Source of the DNA: Prevotella sp. UBA4217
GTDB lineage: Bacteria; Bacteroidota; Bacteroidia; Bacteroidales; Bacteroidaceae
Assembly: GCA_002379425.1 (NCBI GenBank)
Contig: DFTH01000013.1
Span: 1-64,000 of the forward strand
Direction of reading: 5' to 3'
DNA length: 64,000 nucleotides
The position numbers and the translations under genes are program-made. The notes under the pieces are model-generated. The model was not told the origin of the DNA. It did not search any database and saw only the letters and a program-made list of their open reading frames with translations. Positions within the stretch are counted from its first letter, which is position 1. Each line of letters begins with the position of its first letter. Positions 41,901 to 49,820 of the stretch are shown piece after piece.

Positions 41901-43447
41901 CAGTTGCCTTGCGATGGGTTATTCGACGTGTTCTTCAGCGACTTCACGAAGAGGGCCTTGGAGGTCTCCGTGAGGTCACTGGCAAACTCACCCACCTGAT
42001 AGGTCACGCCTCCCGAGGTGAACTCGTAGGCCACAGCCAGCACCTGGTCGGTCTGCAGGCCTGTCTTCAGAGACACATAGCCCAGCGACTTGTTCACCGT
42101 ATATTCCGAAGGAGTCAGCAGTCGGGCGCTCGACAGTTTCTCGTAGTCGGTGCCCACCTCGAAGTTGGGAATCCCGGCCAGCACCGTCATCGTCTGGTCG
42201 ATGTCGCGGGCATCGGCATAGTTGTTCACCATCGTGGCATACTCCGCGTTGGCAGCGTTGCCGGGCACGGCCTGTCCTGAGAGCGTCCAGTAGGGATTAT
42301 AGACCTGTGTGTTCTCACCCAGGTCCGTCAGGGCCACGATATTACGAGTGTTCACCGTGGTACCCGTCTTGTTGGTCACCCAGATCTCCACGCGGTTGAT
42401 CTCGATGCCTGTCATCAGGTCGGGCAGCGACGACATCGACTGGTCGTAGCGCTCACGGAAATAGTGTGAGAGGAAGAAGTGGCGGTTCTCCTCATAGTCG
42501 GCCACGTTGAGTTCGAAAGGTGTGGTCTGTGTGCCGCCCTTGGAAGAGACGCTCTTCGTGGAAGACTTCTTCTGGGAGAGTACCGTCTGCAGTTTGAGTT
42601 TTCCGAACTGCATATCCGTACGGATGCCGAAGAGGCTGCTCGCGCCCTTGACCAGAGAGTTGTTAGAGGGGAAACTGACATTACCTGCCTCTACAAGTTT
42701 GATGATCTCATCTTCCTTGCCCTCATATTTCAGTTTCAGGTTCTGCGTATCGAAGTCGAAGGTGGCATCGGTGTTGTAGTTCAGGTTCATGTTCACCTTG
42801 TCACCCACCTTACCGTTCACATTCAGGTTGATCTTCTCGTCGAAGTCGAAGGCCGTGGTCTTACGGTTGCGGATGGGCAGCGACGGGTTGTCGATGTTCT
42901 TCATCGTCATGCCAAGTTTCAACTCTGCCGTTCCCTGTGTCTTGATGCGCACGCCACCTGGACCGAATATCTTCTCCGCCGGTCCGAGGTCGAAGTGCAT
43001 GTCAGCGAAAGAGAACTTATCCTCGCCCTTGTTCTCTACGTTCTCGGTATTCTTCTGACGGAAGAATTCGTGCATCGCCCGCTTTTCACTCCACTGGCGA
43101 TACTCCTCCGGTGTCATCAGCACAGGGGCGTTCAGGTAACTGTCGCCGATCTTCGAACCGACATAATAGACATTGGCTGTGTCATCGTATTCCACTGCCT
43201 GACGGATGTTCTCCGGCATCCTCAGGTCGAGGGCCAAGGAGTCGAGGTCCTCCACAAGCACCGGGGCGGTCTTCTGTATGCGGAAGCGCGCGCGTAAAAG
43301 AGAGTCGGGGATGGACTCATCCTCGACAACAGGCATCTGCGGGTCGGTCTGCCCCGCCCGACCGCCTCCCGTCCTAACGTCCTGCGGAGGTATGGCCAGT
43401 GCCGTGACACTCAATAGAACCAATATGGTGTATGCGACTCGCTTCAT
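35921..43447 (-). CDS. sprA: SprA, type IX secretion translocon / gliding surface protein
   Basis: 2508 residues, the size of SprA, the giant outer-membrane pore of the type IX system. Signal peptide at the N terminus (MKRVAYTILVLLSVTALA). The N-terminal domain has repeated RNRKTTAFDFDEKINLNVNG-type strands; the rest alternates beta-strand blocks to the C-terminal KFSLTR. It would export cargo such as the two giant surface proteins to its right-hand neighbours. A 9-bp CTAG array (37626-37701) encodes an Arg/Ser/Asn/Pro tripeptide-repeat insertion near residues 1916-1941. The gene is followed by ruvA, a common Bacteroidota pairing. Confidence 0.92.
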   Translation of the reverse strand: MKRVAYTILVLLSVTALAIPPQDVRTGGGRAGQTDPQMPVVEDESIPDSLLRARFRIQKTAPVLVEDLDSLALDLRMPENIRQAVEYDDTANVYYVGSKIGDSYLNAPVLMTPEEYRQWSEKRAMHEFFRQKNTENVENKGEDKFSFADMHFDLGPAEKIFGPGGVRIKTQGTAELKLGMTMKNIDNPSLPIRNRKTTAFDFDEKINLNVNGKVGDKVNMNLNYNTDATFDFDTQNLKLKYEGKEDEIIKLVEAGNVSFPSNNSLVKGASSLFGIRTDMQFGKLKLQTVLSQKKSSTKSVSSKGGTQTTPFELNVADYEENRHFFLSHYFRERYDQSMSSLPDLMTGIEINRVEIWVTNKTGTTVNTRNIVALTDLGENTQVYNPYWTLSGQAVPGNAANAEYATMVNNYADARDIDQTMTVLAGIPNFEVGTDYEKLSSARLLTPSEYTVNKSLGYVSLKTGLQTDQVLAVAYEFTSGGVTYQVGEFASDLTETSKALFVKSLKNTSNNPSQGNWRLMMKNVYYLASTVEKTKFRLDIKYQSDTAGVYLTYIPEQQVKSRTLLKLLGCDRLDNNNKTNPNGYFDFVEGYTVSNGRVFLPASEPFGSFLKKQLMAGGLSEADAEKYAFTQLYDSTKTVAKQNAEKDKFLLVGQYKGSSANVISLGAYNVPPGSVEVTAGGVVLSEGSDYTVDYSAGEVTILNQSIIDAGTNVNVSLESNTDYGMQRKTMMGVNWEYDFTKNFQIGGTLMRLSEQALTSKVAMGAEPLSNTLWGLNVNWKQESQWLTSMLNKIPFLHVKEPSHISFTGEFAQLIAGTASGTQDDASYIDDFENTKNYISVKSPQAWTLSSVPSTLVESSDKTGVTSGYNRARLAWYYVDPVLNSRSSTLTPSHLKSDLEQLSNHYVREVFVKELYPNRQQSTYNGATSKQDVLNLAFYPSERGPYNLTRDINADGTLMQPETKWGGMMRKLETTDFEQANIEYIEFWLLDPFIYTRQAGNASDYSGDLYFDLGEISEDILHDGKKFYESGMPVDGTGSFTTTQWGKIPQQATQTYAFATSAGSRRLQDVGFNGLNDDEERQFGAYQEWLNAVVNSGVITNDSIIQAWRNDPAGDNYHYFRGSDYDNERRSILDRYKLINNPQGNSPDTDQQTESYDTSYKSGPDVEDINEDFTLNEFERYFQYKVRISPEILDAYRNGAPPADCFITDMRTSSVKLRNGDTTSVNWYQFRIPLTEYEHKQGSISDLTSIRFMRMFMTGFQKPIVLRFGSLDLVRGEWRLYKQSLNTSAAEGGTMEVSAVNIEENNDKTPVNYVLPPGISRVTDPSQPQLVEANEQALDMVVKELQHGESKAVYRNTTLDLRQYKRMQMFVHANHLEPDATNLRDNQLAVFVRMGSDYKNNYYEYEIPLSLTPDRSDYSKYATADRQQVWPEANMLDISLDVFTRVKKLRNQAKGQGLGSFTQLFTDYDPDRPNNKISVMGNPTLGEVKVMMIGVRNISGEVKSGEVWVNELRLLETNNEGGWAASGTMNVQLSDFGTLNLAGRYVSDGFGGLEEGVMQRSTDTQKQYSVTTSLELGKFFPDKAKVSVPLYYSVTKEEIRPRYNPMDTDMRLDDALDAAVDQHERDSIESIAVTKTTNSNFSLSNMRWGLKTKRSPMPYDPANFSFSYSHAHRYTSGETTVYESDDQWRGAINYSYSPVYKTWEPFKKLKGKSKWLNFPKAIGLNYLPQSIAINSELTRSYYELQERDLESLENQNLPLTFNEQFLWNRDFSLRWDFTKNLHFNFQSATHAEIEEPYTPVNKDLYPDQYSAWKDSVWTSIKNLGTPLDYQQQVTASYQLPLNKLPIFDWVNSDASYNARYTWVRGTQRNDGTSLGNTITSNRNLNINGSFNMETLYNHVPFLKKANERFKKAIAGRTSRNPRSARSSRSSSNPSNPSTPSAPRKDEEPLVKKNSYQREITLKADTTITVAHNKNSKRLIVTARTKDGKPYNVKYKVIDQNKILIKNRDTVSIKLSITTKKPWEEMAWYKPAQSIARLLMMVRSINISYRQQYNMLLPGFLPNVGDIFGQRTGSVMSPGLDFAFGMIGDNYIDKALDNNWLLMNDNVASPATVNSNTDLQVRAVLEPVRDLKIDLNASRTDNRAKSIQYMYAGRPTTYSGSFNMTTISLRGSLAGIGDAANGYQSSVFDEFCALLPEFQQRVQAQYADAPGTFGEVNLYSADVMVPAFLSAYTMGAGKSLSIFPAITRMLPNWTVRYSGLSKLKGIRDYFKSLNINHAYKSVYSVGSYASYSSWQEYMNGLGFITDQTTGGLQPSSMYNVSTVSINEAFSPLLGVDATFQNDLTAKIEYRTTRVLNLSMTSVQINEALSRDWVIGLGYKIRDFRLFNSSMSRKIKGAQKSKGKSKKTDDPTKSSTSSTSSRSGVNHDLNLRLDISFRDQASITRDIASGISSASSGNSAIKISFMADYTLSRLLTLTAYFDQQTNTPLLSSSSYPTTTRDFGLSMKFSLTR
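37626..37701. repeat. 9-bp tandem array with CTAG core inside sprA
   Basis: Nine CTAG tetranucleotides start at exact 9-bp steps (37626, 37635, ... 37698), separated by variable five-base spacers (gggca, gatta, aactc and others). Because 9 is a multiple of 3 the array inserts tripeptides such as RSS, SNP and SAP without breaking the frame. Confidence 0.95.
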
Positions 43448-43532
43448 CTCTCTTTTTTGCAGCGGACTTCAGGACTCTTAGTCACCGTCTGATTCTATTT
43501 ATAAATAGTCCTGTAGTCCGCTGCTATAACCA

Positions 43533-44135
43533 TCACTTTATCTGTTTCAGCGCCAGTTTGACCACCTGTTCCACAGGCAGTGCCGGCTGTTCCTGGAGAA
43601 TCTGCACGACCACCTTCTGACTGGGAGCAGGCGCAAAGCCCAGCATCGTCAGAGCCGATACGGCCTCGTCCCTCACCGCATTGTTAACCGGAGCCTGCAC
43701 GCTACCGCCAGCAGGTATCTCGTCAGCGATGCCCAGCGTCACGATCTTATCCCTCAGATCGACGATGATGCGCTGGGCCGTCATCTTTCCGACACCCTTG
43801 ATACTCTGTATCAACTTCGCATTCCCTGTAGATATGGCATTGCACAACTCCGCCACACTCATGCCTGAGAGCATCATCCGCGCCGTATTGGCACCCACGC
43901 CGTTTACCGTGATCAACAGCAGGAACATCTCCCGCTCCTTCTTGTTCACGAAACCGTAGAGCACGTATGCGTCTTCCCTGATGGCCTCATAGACATAGAG
44001 CCTCACCTCCTTCTTGCCCTGGATGGCACTGAAGGTGTTCAGCGAGATGTTCAGCCCGTAGCCGACACCTGCTGCCTCAACCGTCGCCAAGGCCGGGGTC
44101 AGGTCGGTCAACTCTCCTTTGATATACTCTATCAT
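43533..44135 (-). CDS. ruvA: Holliday junction branch-migration protein RuvA
   Basis: 200 residues. OB-fold domain at the N terminus ([15 protein letters not shown]), two helix-hairpin-helix motifs in the centre ([29 protein letters not shown]) and the flexible linker to a C-terminal domain III ([13 protein letters not shown]). It binds four-way junctions and recruits RuvB. It stands alone upstream of sprA on the same strand. Confidence 0.96.
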   Translation of the reverse strand: MIEYIKGELTDLTPALATVEAAGVGYGLNISLNTFSAIQGKKEVRLYVYEAIREDAYVLYGFVNKKEREMFLLLITVNGVGANTARMMLSGMSVAELCNAISTGNAKLIQSIKGVGKMTAQRIIVDLRDKIVTLGIADEIPAGGSVQAPVNNAVRDEAVSALTMLGFAPAPSQKVVVQILQEQPALPVEQVVKLALKQIK

Positions 44136-44292
44136 AATCTGCTAATATAAACCAAACAATAAAACGCGGCTTTTCCATTTTTATTGTATGCGAGGATGGA
44201 CAAGCAGTGTTTTTCACTGGCCTTTTCCATATAGATTGTAAATTAATCAGTGATTTTTCAGGCAAATTGTTACGTAATTCAGAAAAAAGCAG

Positions 44293-44300
44293 TACTTTTG
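44293..44300 (+). promoter_or_regulatory. -7 box of ddh
   Basis: TACTTTTG lies 40 bases before the ddh start. Confidence 0.55.
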
Positions 44301-44340
44301 CCATCGAATTCAGGAAATAACCAACAAACACATAAACATT

Positions 44341-45240
44341 ATGAAGAAAATCAGAGCAGCCGTCGTAGGTTACGGCAACATTGGACAGTATGCCCTCCAG
44401 GCCCTGGAGACGGCACCCGACTTTGAAGTGGCAGGCATCGTGCGCCGCAATGGTGCAGAGAACAAACCCGCAGAACTGGCGCAGTATGACGTCGTGAAGG
44501 ACATCCGCGAACTGAAGGATGTCGATGTCGCCATCCTGGCCACTCCCACCCGCTCTTGTGAGGAATATGCCAACCAGATCCTGCCCCTTGGCATCAACAC
44601 CGTCGATTCGTTCGACATCCACACCAATATCCGCGGCTACCGTGAGCGCCTGATGAAACTCAACAAGGAGACCAACACCGTCAGTGTCATCGCTGCCGGC
44701 TGGGATCCGGGCTCCGACTCCATCGTCCGCACCCTTATGCAGAGCCTCGCCCCGAAGGGCCTCAGTTATACCAACTTCGGTCCTGGCATGTCGATGGGCC
44801 ACAGCGTCTGCGTGCGCTCCAAGAAGGGCGTGAAGAACGCGCTGAGCATGACCATTCCCCTCGGTGAAGGCATCCACCGCCGTATGGTATATGTCGAACT
44901 GGAAGAAGGGGCCAGACTCGAGGACGTGACGAAGGACATCAAGGCCGATCCCTACTTCGCCAACGACGAGACTCACGTGTTCCAGGTGGAGAGCGTCGAT
45001 GACGTGCGCGACATGGGTCACGGCGTGAACCTCGTGCGCAAGGGTGTCAGCGGCAAGACGCAGAACCAGCGCCTGGAGTTCAATATGTCGATCAACAACC
45101 CCGCCCTCACGGGTCAGGTACTCGTCAATGTGGCGCGTGCCTCCATGCGCCTCCAGCCTGGCTGCTACACGATGGTCGAGATTCCCGTCATCGACATGCT
45201 CCCCGGCGACCGCGCCGACCTCATCGAGCATCTGGTATGA
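44341..45240 (+). CDS. ddh: meso-Diaminopimelate D-dehydrogenase
   Basis: 299 residues. NADPH-binding Rossmann start VVGYGNIGQYAL, then TPTRSCEEYANQIL and SFDIHTNI, and a substrate-binding AGWDPGSDSIVR and NFGPGMSMGHSV. The enzyme converts tetrahydrodipicolinate directly to meso-DAP, giving lysine and peptidoglycan precursors. This one-step branch is common in Prevotella-like Bacteroidota. The gene is followed by a 64-bp array and purN. Confidence 0.94.
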   Translation: MKKIRAAVVGYGNIGQYALQALETAPDFEVAGIVRRNGAENKPAELAQYDVVKDIRELKDVDVAILATPTRSCEEYANQILPLGINTVDSFDIHTNIRGYRERLMKLNKETNTVSVIAAGWDPGSDSIVRTLMQSLAPKGLSYTNFGPGMSMGHSVCVRSKKGVKNALSMTIPLGEGIHRRMVYVELEEGARLEDVTKDIKADPYFANDETHVFQVESVDDVRDMGHGVNLVRKGVSGKTQNQRLEFNMSINNPALTGQVLVNVARASMRLQPGCYTMVEIPVIDMLPGDRADLIEHLV

Positions 45241-45304
45241 GGATTGAAGGATTGAAGGATTGAAGAATTGAAGGATTGAAGGATTGAAAAATTGAAGAAT
45301 TGAA
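45241..45304. repeat. 8-bp tandem array filling the ddh/purN spacer
   Basis: Eight units of an (A/G)(A/G)attgaa type run from the ddh stop to the purN GTG start. Nothing else fits in the spacer. Confidence 0.9.
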
Positions 45305-45877
45305 GTGAACATAGCGATTTTCGTGTCGGGAAGCGGTACGAACTGCGAGAACATCATCAAATACTTTGCTGACTCCGAGAGCGTCAACTGCGCCCTCGTG
45401 GTCAGCAATAAGCCTGATGCCTACGCCCTCGTCCGCGCCGGGAACCTGGGCGTACCCACGGCCATCGCGCCAAAGGAAGATCTCCACAACCCCGACGTGA
45501 TGCTTCCGCTACTGCGGAAATACGACATCGGCTTCATCGTGCTGGCCGGATGGCTGCCGCTGATACCCGACTTCATCATTGAAGCCTACCCCCGCCGCAT
45601 CGTCAACATCCACCCTGCCCTATTGCCCAAATATGGCGGTAAGGGCATGTGGGGCCATCATGTCCATGAGGCAGTGAAGGCTGCCGGAGAGACAGAGACG
45701 GGCATGACCGTGCATTGGGTCACTCCCGTCTGCGATGCTGGTGAGATCATCGCCCAGTTCCGCGTTGCCCTCTCTCCCGACGATACCGTCGATGACATCG
45801 CCGAGAAGGAGCACCAGTTGGAGATGGAGCACTTCCCCAAGGTACTGGAACAGATTATCAATCAACTAAAATCATAG
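45305..45877 (+). CDS. purN: Phosphoribosylglycinamide formyltransferase
   Basis: 190 residues from a GTG start, because the repeat array leaves no upstream ATG in frame. The core motif [17 protein letters not shown] holds the catalytic Asn-His, and PVCDAGEII is the usual closing loop. It transfers a formyl group in the third step of purine synthesis. It sits after ddh and before deoD on the same strand. The translation start rests on an A-rich repeat rather than a Shine-Dalgarno site. Confidence 0.94.
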   Translation: MNIAIFVSGSGTNCENIIKYFADSESVNCALVVSNKPDAYALVRAGNLGVPTAIAPKEDLHNPDVMLPLLRKYDIGFIVLAGWLPLIPDFIIEAYPRRIVNIHPALLPKYGGKGMWGHHVHEAVKAAGETETGMTVHWVTPVCDAGEIIAQFRVALSPDDTVDDIAEKEHQLEMEHFPKVLEQIINQLKS

Positions 45878-45881
45878 AATC

Positions 45882-46604
45882 ATGCAAACAAAGACACCTA
45901 CTCCGCACATTGGAGCAAAGTATGGCGATATTGCCGAGACAGTGATCATGGCAGGCGATCCCCTGCGAGTGAAATTCATGGCAGAACGGTTCCTCGAGAA
46001 TCCCGTGCTCTTCAACAATGTGCGTGGCATGCTGGGCTACACTGGCACCTATCAGGGCAAGCGCGTCAGTGTCATGGGCCACGGCATGGGTATCCCCTCC
46101 ATCAGCATCTATTCCTACGAACTGTTCCATTTCTACGGTGTCAACACCATCATCAGAGTAGGATCTGCCGGCTCCATCAAGAGCGACCTCCACGTGGGCG
46201 ACCTCGCCATCGCCATGGGTGCCTGCACCGACTCCAACTATGCCGACCAGTACGAACTGCCTGGCACATACGCTCCGATCGCCGACTTCCCCCTGCTCCG
46301 CAAGGCCGTCGAGAGTTGCGAGCGCCTGGGATACCGCTATCAGGTGGGCAACGTCCTGTCCTCAGACTTCTTCTATTCGGACAACGCCCATAACGACAAA
46401 TGGATGAACATGGGCGTGATGGCCATAGAGATGGAGATAGCCGCCCTCTACATGAATGCGGCCCGTGCCGGCAAGCGCGCCCTGGGCATCTGCACCATCT
46501 CTGACCATCTCATCACTGGAGAGGCCACCACGGCAGAAGAGCGTCAGACCACCTTCACAAACATGATGGAGGTAGCCTTCTCACTCCTGGAATTTGACAT
46601 ATAA
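45882..46604 (+). CDS. deoD: Purine-nucleoside phosphorylase, DeoD type
   Basis: 240 residues. The N terminus ([35 protein letters not shown]) and [17 protein letters not shown] fit the hexameric bacterial family, with [15 protein letters not shown] before the C-terminal Asp region ([11 protein letters not shown]). It splits purine nucleosides with phosphate for salvage. It follows purN after 4 bases, so the de novo and salvage genes are cotranscribed. Confidence 0.95.
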   Translation: MQTKTPTPHIGAKYGDIAETVIMAGDPLRVKFMAERFLENPVLFNNVRGMLGYTGTYQGKRVSVMGHGMGIPSISIYSYELFHFYGVNTIIRVGSAGSIKSDLHVGDLAIAMGACTDSNYADQYELPGTYAPIADFPLLRKAVESCERLGYRYQVGNVLSSDFFYSDNAHNDKWMNMGVMAIEMEIAALYMNAARAGKRALGICTISDHLITGEATTAEERQTTFTNMMEVAFSLLEFDI

Positions 46605-46607
46605 AAA

Positions 46608-46637
46608 AGCCCCACCGCACATCCGTGCAGTGGGGCT
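46608..46637. terminator. Terminator between deoD and the OMP gene
   Basis: agccccac...gtggggct with an inner gcac/gtgc stem and a TTTTTT tract in minus-strand sense, best suited to the OMP gene that ends at 46693. Confidence 0.75.
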
Positions 46638-46654
46638 ATATAGTCGGCCGGAGG

Positions 46655-46689
46655 CATGTCACATAGTGACACGACCTCGGTGTGACATG
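46655..46689. repeat. Inverted repeat near the OMP 3' end
   Basis: catgtcac (46655) pairs with gtgacatg (46682); a second internal tgtcaca/tgtgaca symmetry is present. Confidence 0.6.
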
Positions 46690-46692
46690 AAT

Positions 46693-47223
46693 TTAGAAGT
46701 TAAAGTACACACCGAAGTCAACGGCAGCCAGGTTGAGACCTAAGTCAACAGTCTGTACAGACTTAGCATTCTTAGCCTTAGCCGAAGCCCATCCGAAGTT
46801 ACCTACGTGAGCAACGAAACTGACTTTCTCGTTCAGGTTCACAGCAACACCTGGCTTGAAACTGATACCGAAGCCATTTGCACTTTCACCTGCTACCTTT
46901 ACGTAATTGTACTCGAAACCACCGTCAACGAAGAGGTTTACCCTGTCAAGTTTTACGAATGTGTAACGAGCATAGGGATTTACCACAAACTCATTGCTCT
47001 TGGCATCATCAACCTTGGTGTAACCATAACCCATCTTTACACCCAGAGCCCAATTCTCATTCAGGTTGTAACCAACCTCAGGCACGATCATAAAGGCATG
47101 CGTCTTGATGTCTGTGTTCTTGTCCTTAGAGTAGTTGTAACCTACTGTACCACCTACATACCACTGTGCGTTCATTGTTGTTGCCATTGCGATAGCAACG
47201 AGTGTCATCAAAAACTTTTTCAT
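46693..47223 (-). CDS. Small outer-membrane beta-barrel protein (porin-like)
   Basis: 176 residues: signal peptide (MKKFLMTLVAIAMATTMNA), then eight to ten amphipathic strands (WYVGGTVGYNYSKDK; NPYARYTFVKLDRVNLFVDG; NGFGISFKPGVAVNL) ending with Phe (VDFGVYFNF). This is the 8-stranded OmpW/OmpA-like barrel type common as an abundant Bacteroidota envelope protein. A -7 box at 47285 precedes it. No ligand can be inferred. Confidence 0.82.
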   Translation of the reverse strand: MKKFLMTLVAIAMATTMNAQWYVGGTVGYNYSKDKNTDIKTHAFMIVPEVGYNLNENWALGVKMGYGYTKVDDAKSNEFVVNPYARYTFVKLDRVNLFVDGGFEYNYVKVAGESANGFGISFKPGVAVNLNEKVSFVAHVGNFGWASAKAKNAKSVQTVDLGLNLAAVDFGVYFNF

Positions 47224-47284
47224 AATTCCTTTTTTTAAATTAATTTATCCTGAAAAATCAATCCAGTAGTTCTAGATTGCGGTG

Positions 47285-47292
47285 CAAAGGTA
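47285..47292 (-). promoter_or_regulatory. -7 box of the OMP gene
   Basis: Minus-strand TACCTTTG, 61 bases before the OMP start. Confidence 0.6.
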
Positions 47293-47364
47293 AATCTAAT
47301 TTTAGTTTTTTAACTCTGTTATCGTACACAAACAGCAAAAAAATAGCCGCTATAATGATTTATG

Positions 47365-47559
47365 TCAAAAATTATTGCTTCTCCGCCCCGTTTCCAGGAC
47401 ATCTCCGTCCTCCGTCTTCCAGCGATAGTCGGTATTAGTAGAACCGTCCACTGTTGCCGTGATACTCAGTTTCTCTCGTGGGTCGCTCAGTTGCCCCATC
47501 ATGACCAGACTTTGCAACAAAGCAAAGCAGATAATCGTAGCCCGTTTAGTTTTATGCAT
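47365..47559 (-). CDS. Small secreted hypothetical protein
   Basis: About 64 residues from the ATG at 47559. The N terminus (KRATIICFALLQSLVMMG) is a plausible signal peptide. The rest (SDPREKLSITATVDGSTNTD, then YRWKTEDGDVLE) is polar. A minus-strand TAACTTTG box lies 26 bases upstream. It is short, has no recognised family and could be a relic of a larger secreted gene. Confidence 0.45.
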   Translation of the reverse strand: MHKTKRATIICFALLQSLVMMGQLSDPREKLSITATVDGSTNTDYRWKTEDGDVLETGRRSNNF

Positions 47560-47585
47560 GATCATACATCATTTCATTTCGGGTG

Positions 47586-47593
47586 CAAAGTTA
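47586..47593 (-). promoter_or_regulatory. -7 box of the small secreted gene
   Basis: Minus-strand TAACTTTG. Confidence 0.45.
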
Positions 47594-47675
47594 GTAAAAA
47601 AAGCAAGAAAAACAACATCATACGGCATTTATCTGCAAACAGCAGCAAGACCTTGCCCTATGATTTTAAAAGAAA

Positions 47676-47708
47676 AGCCTCACTGCCCGTCGTCTGGGCA
47701 GTGAGGCT
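47676..47708. terminator. Terminator of the fimbrillin-like lipoprotein gene
   Basis: agcctcactgccc and gggcagtgaggct form a perfect 13-base stem with a 7-base loop. T-rich sequence follows in minus-strand sense. Confidence 0.85.
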
Positions 47709-47760
47709 GTAAAGTTTCGTCCTAACTCACGATTTGGCCGTTAGTTCTGTGTTCCTATGG

Positions 47761-49470
47761 TTAGTTCAGTGTCACTTTCGATGCATCCTCGATGGTCACC
47801 GTGCCGCAGGTGCTTTTATAGCCCCCCGCACCGATGCTGTTGGCACCGCTGCCCGCCTTGGCTTCCACGCTGGTCACGCCGCTGGTGATGGTGATGGTGC
47901 CGCAGGTGGAAGGTCTGTCGACAGTATGGTCGTCGTTGCCTCGGCCACTGCCGATGCCGGCAGCACCATCGCCGCCCGTGGCCTTGATGGTGCCACCGCT
48001 GATAGTAATGTTGCCACAGGAGGCGTTGTCATCATGTGATTGACCACTACCGATGCCGGCTCCACCCTCGCCGCCCGTGGCAATGATGGTGCCACCGCTG
48101 ATGACGATGTTGCCGCAGGCAACACCATCGCCTCCACCGATGCCGGCAGCACCCTGGCCATTGCTGCTGGCCGTGATGGTGCCACCGCTGATGACGATGT
48201 TGCCGCAGGCACCACCATCGCCTCCACCGATGCCGGCAGCACCCTGGCCGCCCGTGGCCGTGATGTCGCCACCGCTGATGACGATGTTGCCGCAGGCACC
48301 ATCTTCGCCTTCGCCTCCACCGATGCCGGCAGCACCCTCGCCATTGCTGCTGGCCGTAAGCTTGCCAGAGCCCATGATGGTGAGCGTCTTGCCCTCGGGC
48401 ACGTAGATACCGGGATATGAAGCGTTAAATCCTTTCACCGTGTTATCGCCTTCGAGGATGATGGTGGCGTTGCCCACACAGGTGATACCGGCCGATGATC
48501 CATCTGTCCAACTGCCATCGGCATTGATGGATACACCACTCAGCGTGATGATGGCGCCGTCGGCGATGCTGATTTTCTTTTTACTGACCAGCTCGCCGGA
48601 AAGTGTCTCGCCATACGAAGCTACATATTCACCGGTGACCGATGAAAGGTCTTGGGTGGCGGGTGTTGCCTCGGCCATACTTAGTCCCGGCTGATAGAAA
48701 TTTCCGGCTTCGTAAGTTTTGCTGCTCAAGGTCTTAGCATAGTACTTTGTGCCGCTGGTTGCGTTGCAGGCGATAGTGGCTCCGCTCGTGGGCTGGATGG
48801 CAGCATAGATGGGGCCTGCAGCAGCCGAGCGGTTGACGAAGTACGAGTTGGTGCCGTCACTGATGGTCATGCTTGTGATAGTGCTGGTGACGTCGCTCGA
48901 ACCGCTCTTCAGCGTGACGGCGAGGATGGAGAGTTTGTTCGCCAGCGTTGCCGAGGCGGGCAGCTCAGACGCAGCGGTCAGCGTGCCCTCAAAGGTAGCG
49001 AGGTCGAGGCTGGAGGCGAGAGATGCCAGCGTACCGTCCTGCGTGTTCAGCTTAGTATAGTCCACGTCGGTTGCACCAGCCATTGCTGCGGGGTAGATGT
49101 ACTTCAGCGTGCCACTGGCCTTTGGGTCGGTCATGCTGACGGTGAACGTGGCCGACTTTTTGTCGGTGCTGATGTCGCCAGCAGCGATGGTGACGGTCGC
49201 CTTCACCAGCTCGTCGCTCGTGTTCTGATAGACGACGGCAATCTGGTCGTTTGCCTTGAAGGTCTTCTTGAGCGTCTTGGCATCGTAGTCGATGGCAAGC
49301 GCACGGGTGGCGGCTTGCTCGCCGAGGCCCACGGTGACGGTCTGGGTTACTACATTGTTCTTTGTTGCGGTCTGCGCCTGGTCGATCACGTTGTCCTCGC
49401 TGGAACAGCCTGTCATTGCGCCCACCATTGCGAGGGCAGCCATGCTGAGGAATTTCTTCATTGTCTTCAT
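47761..49470 (-). CDS. Lipoprotein with fimbrillin-like N terminus and Gly-rich beta-helix repeats
   Basis: 569 residues; start could also be the ATG at 49461. Signal II with lipobox AMTGC. Residues ~30-270 resemble the fimbrillin-like/Mfa domain (QTVTVGLGEQAATRALA, IAVVYQN; KYIYPAAM). Residues ~330-520 form tandem Gly-rich blocks (GAAGIGGGxGxACGNIVIS-GGTIxA type, about 28 residues each), likely a right-handed beta-helix. It may be a fimbrial tip or carbohydrate-binding surface protein. The block DNA repeats (about 47900-48360) are near identical, so copy number could vary between strains. Confidence 0.72.
   Translation of the reverse strand: MKTMKKFLSMAALAMVGAMTGCSSEDNVIDQAQTATKNNVVTQTVTVGLGEQAATRALAIDYDAKTLKKTFKANDQIAVVYQNTSDELVKATVTIAAGDISTDKKSATFTVSMTDPKASGTLKYIYPAAMAGATDVDYTKLNTQDGTLASLASSLDLATFEGTLTAASELPASATLANKLSILAVTLKSGSSDVTSTITSMTISDGTNSYFVNRSAAAGPIYAAIQPTSGATIACNATSGTKYYAKTLSSKTYEAGNFYQPGLSMAEATPATQDLSSVTGEYVASYGETLSGELVSKKKISIADGAIITLSGVSINADGSWTDGSSAGITCVGNATIILEGDNTVKGFNASYPGIYVPEGKTLTIMGSGKLTASSNGEGAAGIGGGEGEDGACGNIVISGGDITATGGQGAAGIGGGDGGACGNIVISGGTITASSNGQGAAGIGGGDGVACGNIVISGGTIIATGGEGGAGIGSGQSHDDNASCGNITISGGTIKATGGDGAAGIGSGRGNDDHTVDRPSTCGTITITSGVTSVEAKAGSGANSIGAGGYKSTCGTVTIEDASKVTLN
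47900..48360. repeat. Tandem ~84-bp repeats in the lipoprotein gene
   Basis: Five to six repeats share blocks such as atgccggcagcaccctgg and gatgacgatgttgccgca. Approximate edges; boundaries vary with unit definition. Confidence 0.7.
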
Positions 49471-49495
49471 TGCTTCGTTCGTTTTAGTGGGTTAG

Positions 49496-49633
49496 TTACT
49501 CTTCTGTGGGTCCATTCCATTGATAGTCGTTCAGATTTCCGCTACCGGCCAGCAACTGCGGCTGGCGCCTCAATAACACGACCTTCATCGAAGGCTTCTC
49601 GTACTTTCGTCTCAATTCTTTTACTTTTGACAT
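49496..49633 (-). CDS. 45-residue Prevotella-type small protein ahead of a surface lipoprotein
   Basis: From the ATG at 49633: SKVKELRRKYEKPSMKVVLL, then RRQPQLLAGSG and a polar end. The KPSMKV-type pattern with a QPQLLAGSG segment recurs in tiny Prevotella ORFs lying upstream of large surface proteins. It is encoded 25 bases before the fimbrillin-like lipoprotein, on the same strand, with a minus-strand TATCTTTG box at 49689. No export signal is evident. A leader-peptide or accessory role is possible but not shown. Confidence 0.55.
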   Translation of the reverse strand: MSKVKELRRKYEKPSMKVVLLRRQPQLLAGSGNLNDYQWNGPTEE

Positions 49634-49688
49634 TTTTAAAATGTTTTTATTGATTCTTATTAATGAATTTTCCCTCTTTTTCACGGCA

Positions 49689-49696
49689 CAAAGATA
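49689..49696 (-). promoter_or_regulatory. -7 box of the small protein/lipoprotein unit
   Basis: Minus-strand TATCTTTG. Confidence 0.5.
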
Positions 49697-49820
49697 TAAA
49701 GAATTCTGTTAAATTGTGTACCCCTCCCCCTAAATAGTGTTAATCTGATTCGAAAATATCATAGGGAGGCATAAACGGTACGCCTTACGCGCGGGCGCGG
49801 TAGTAGGGAAAAGCCGAAAA

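Noticed and set aside
48040..48420. Plus-strand ORFs opposite the Gly-rich lipoprotein repeats
   Set aside because: They are antisense reflections of tandem repeats and lack start context.
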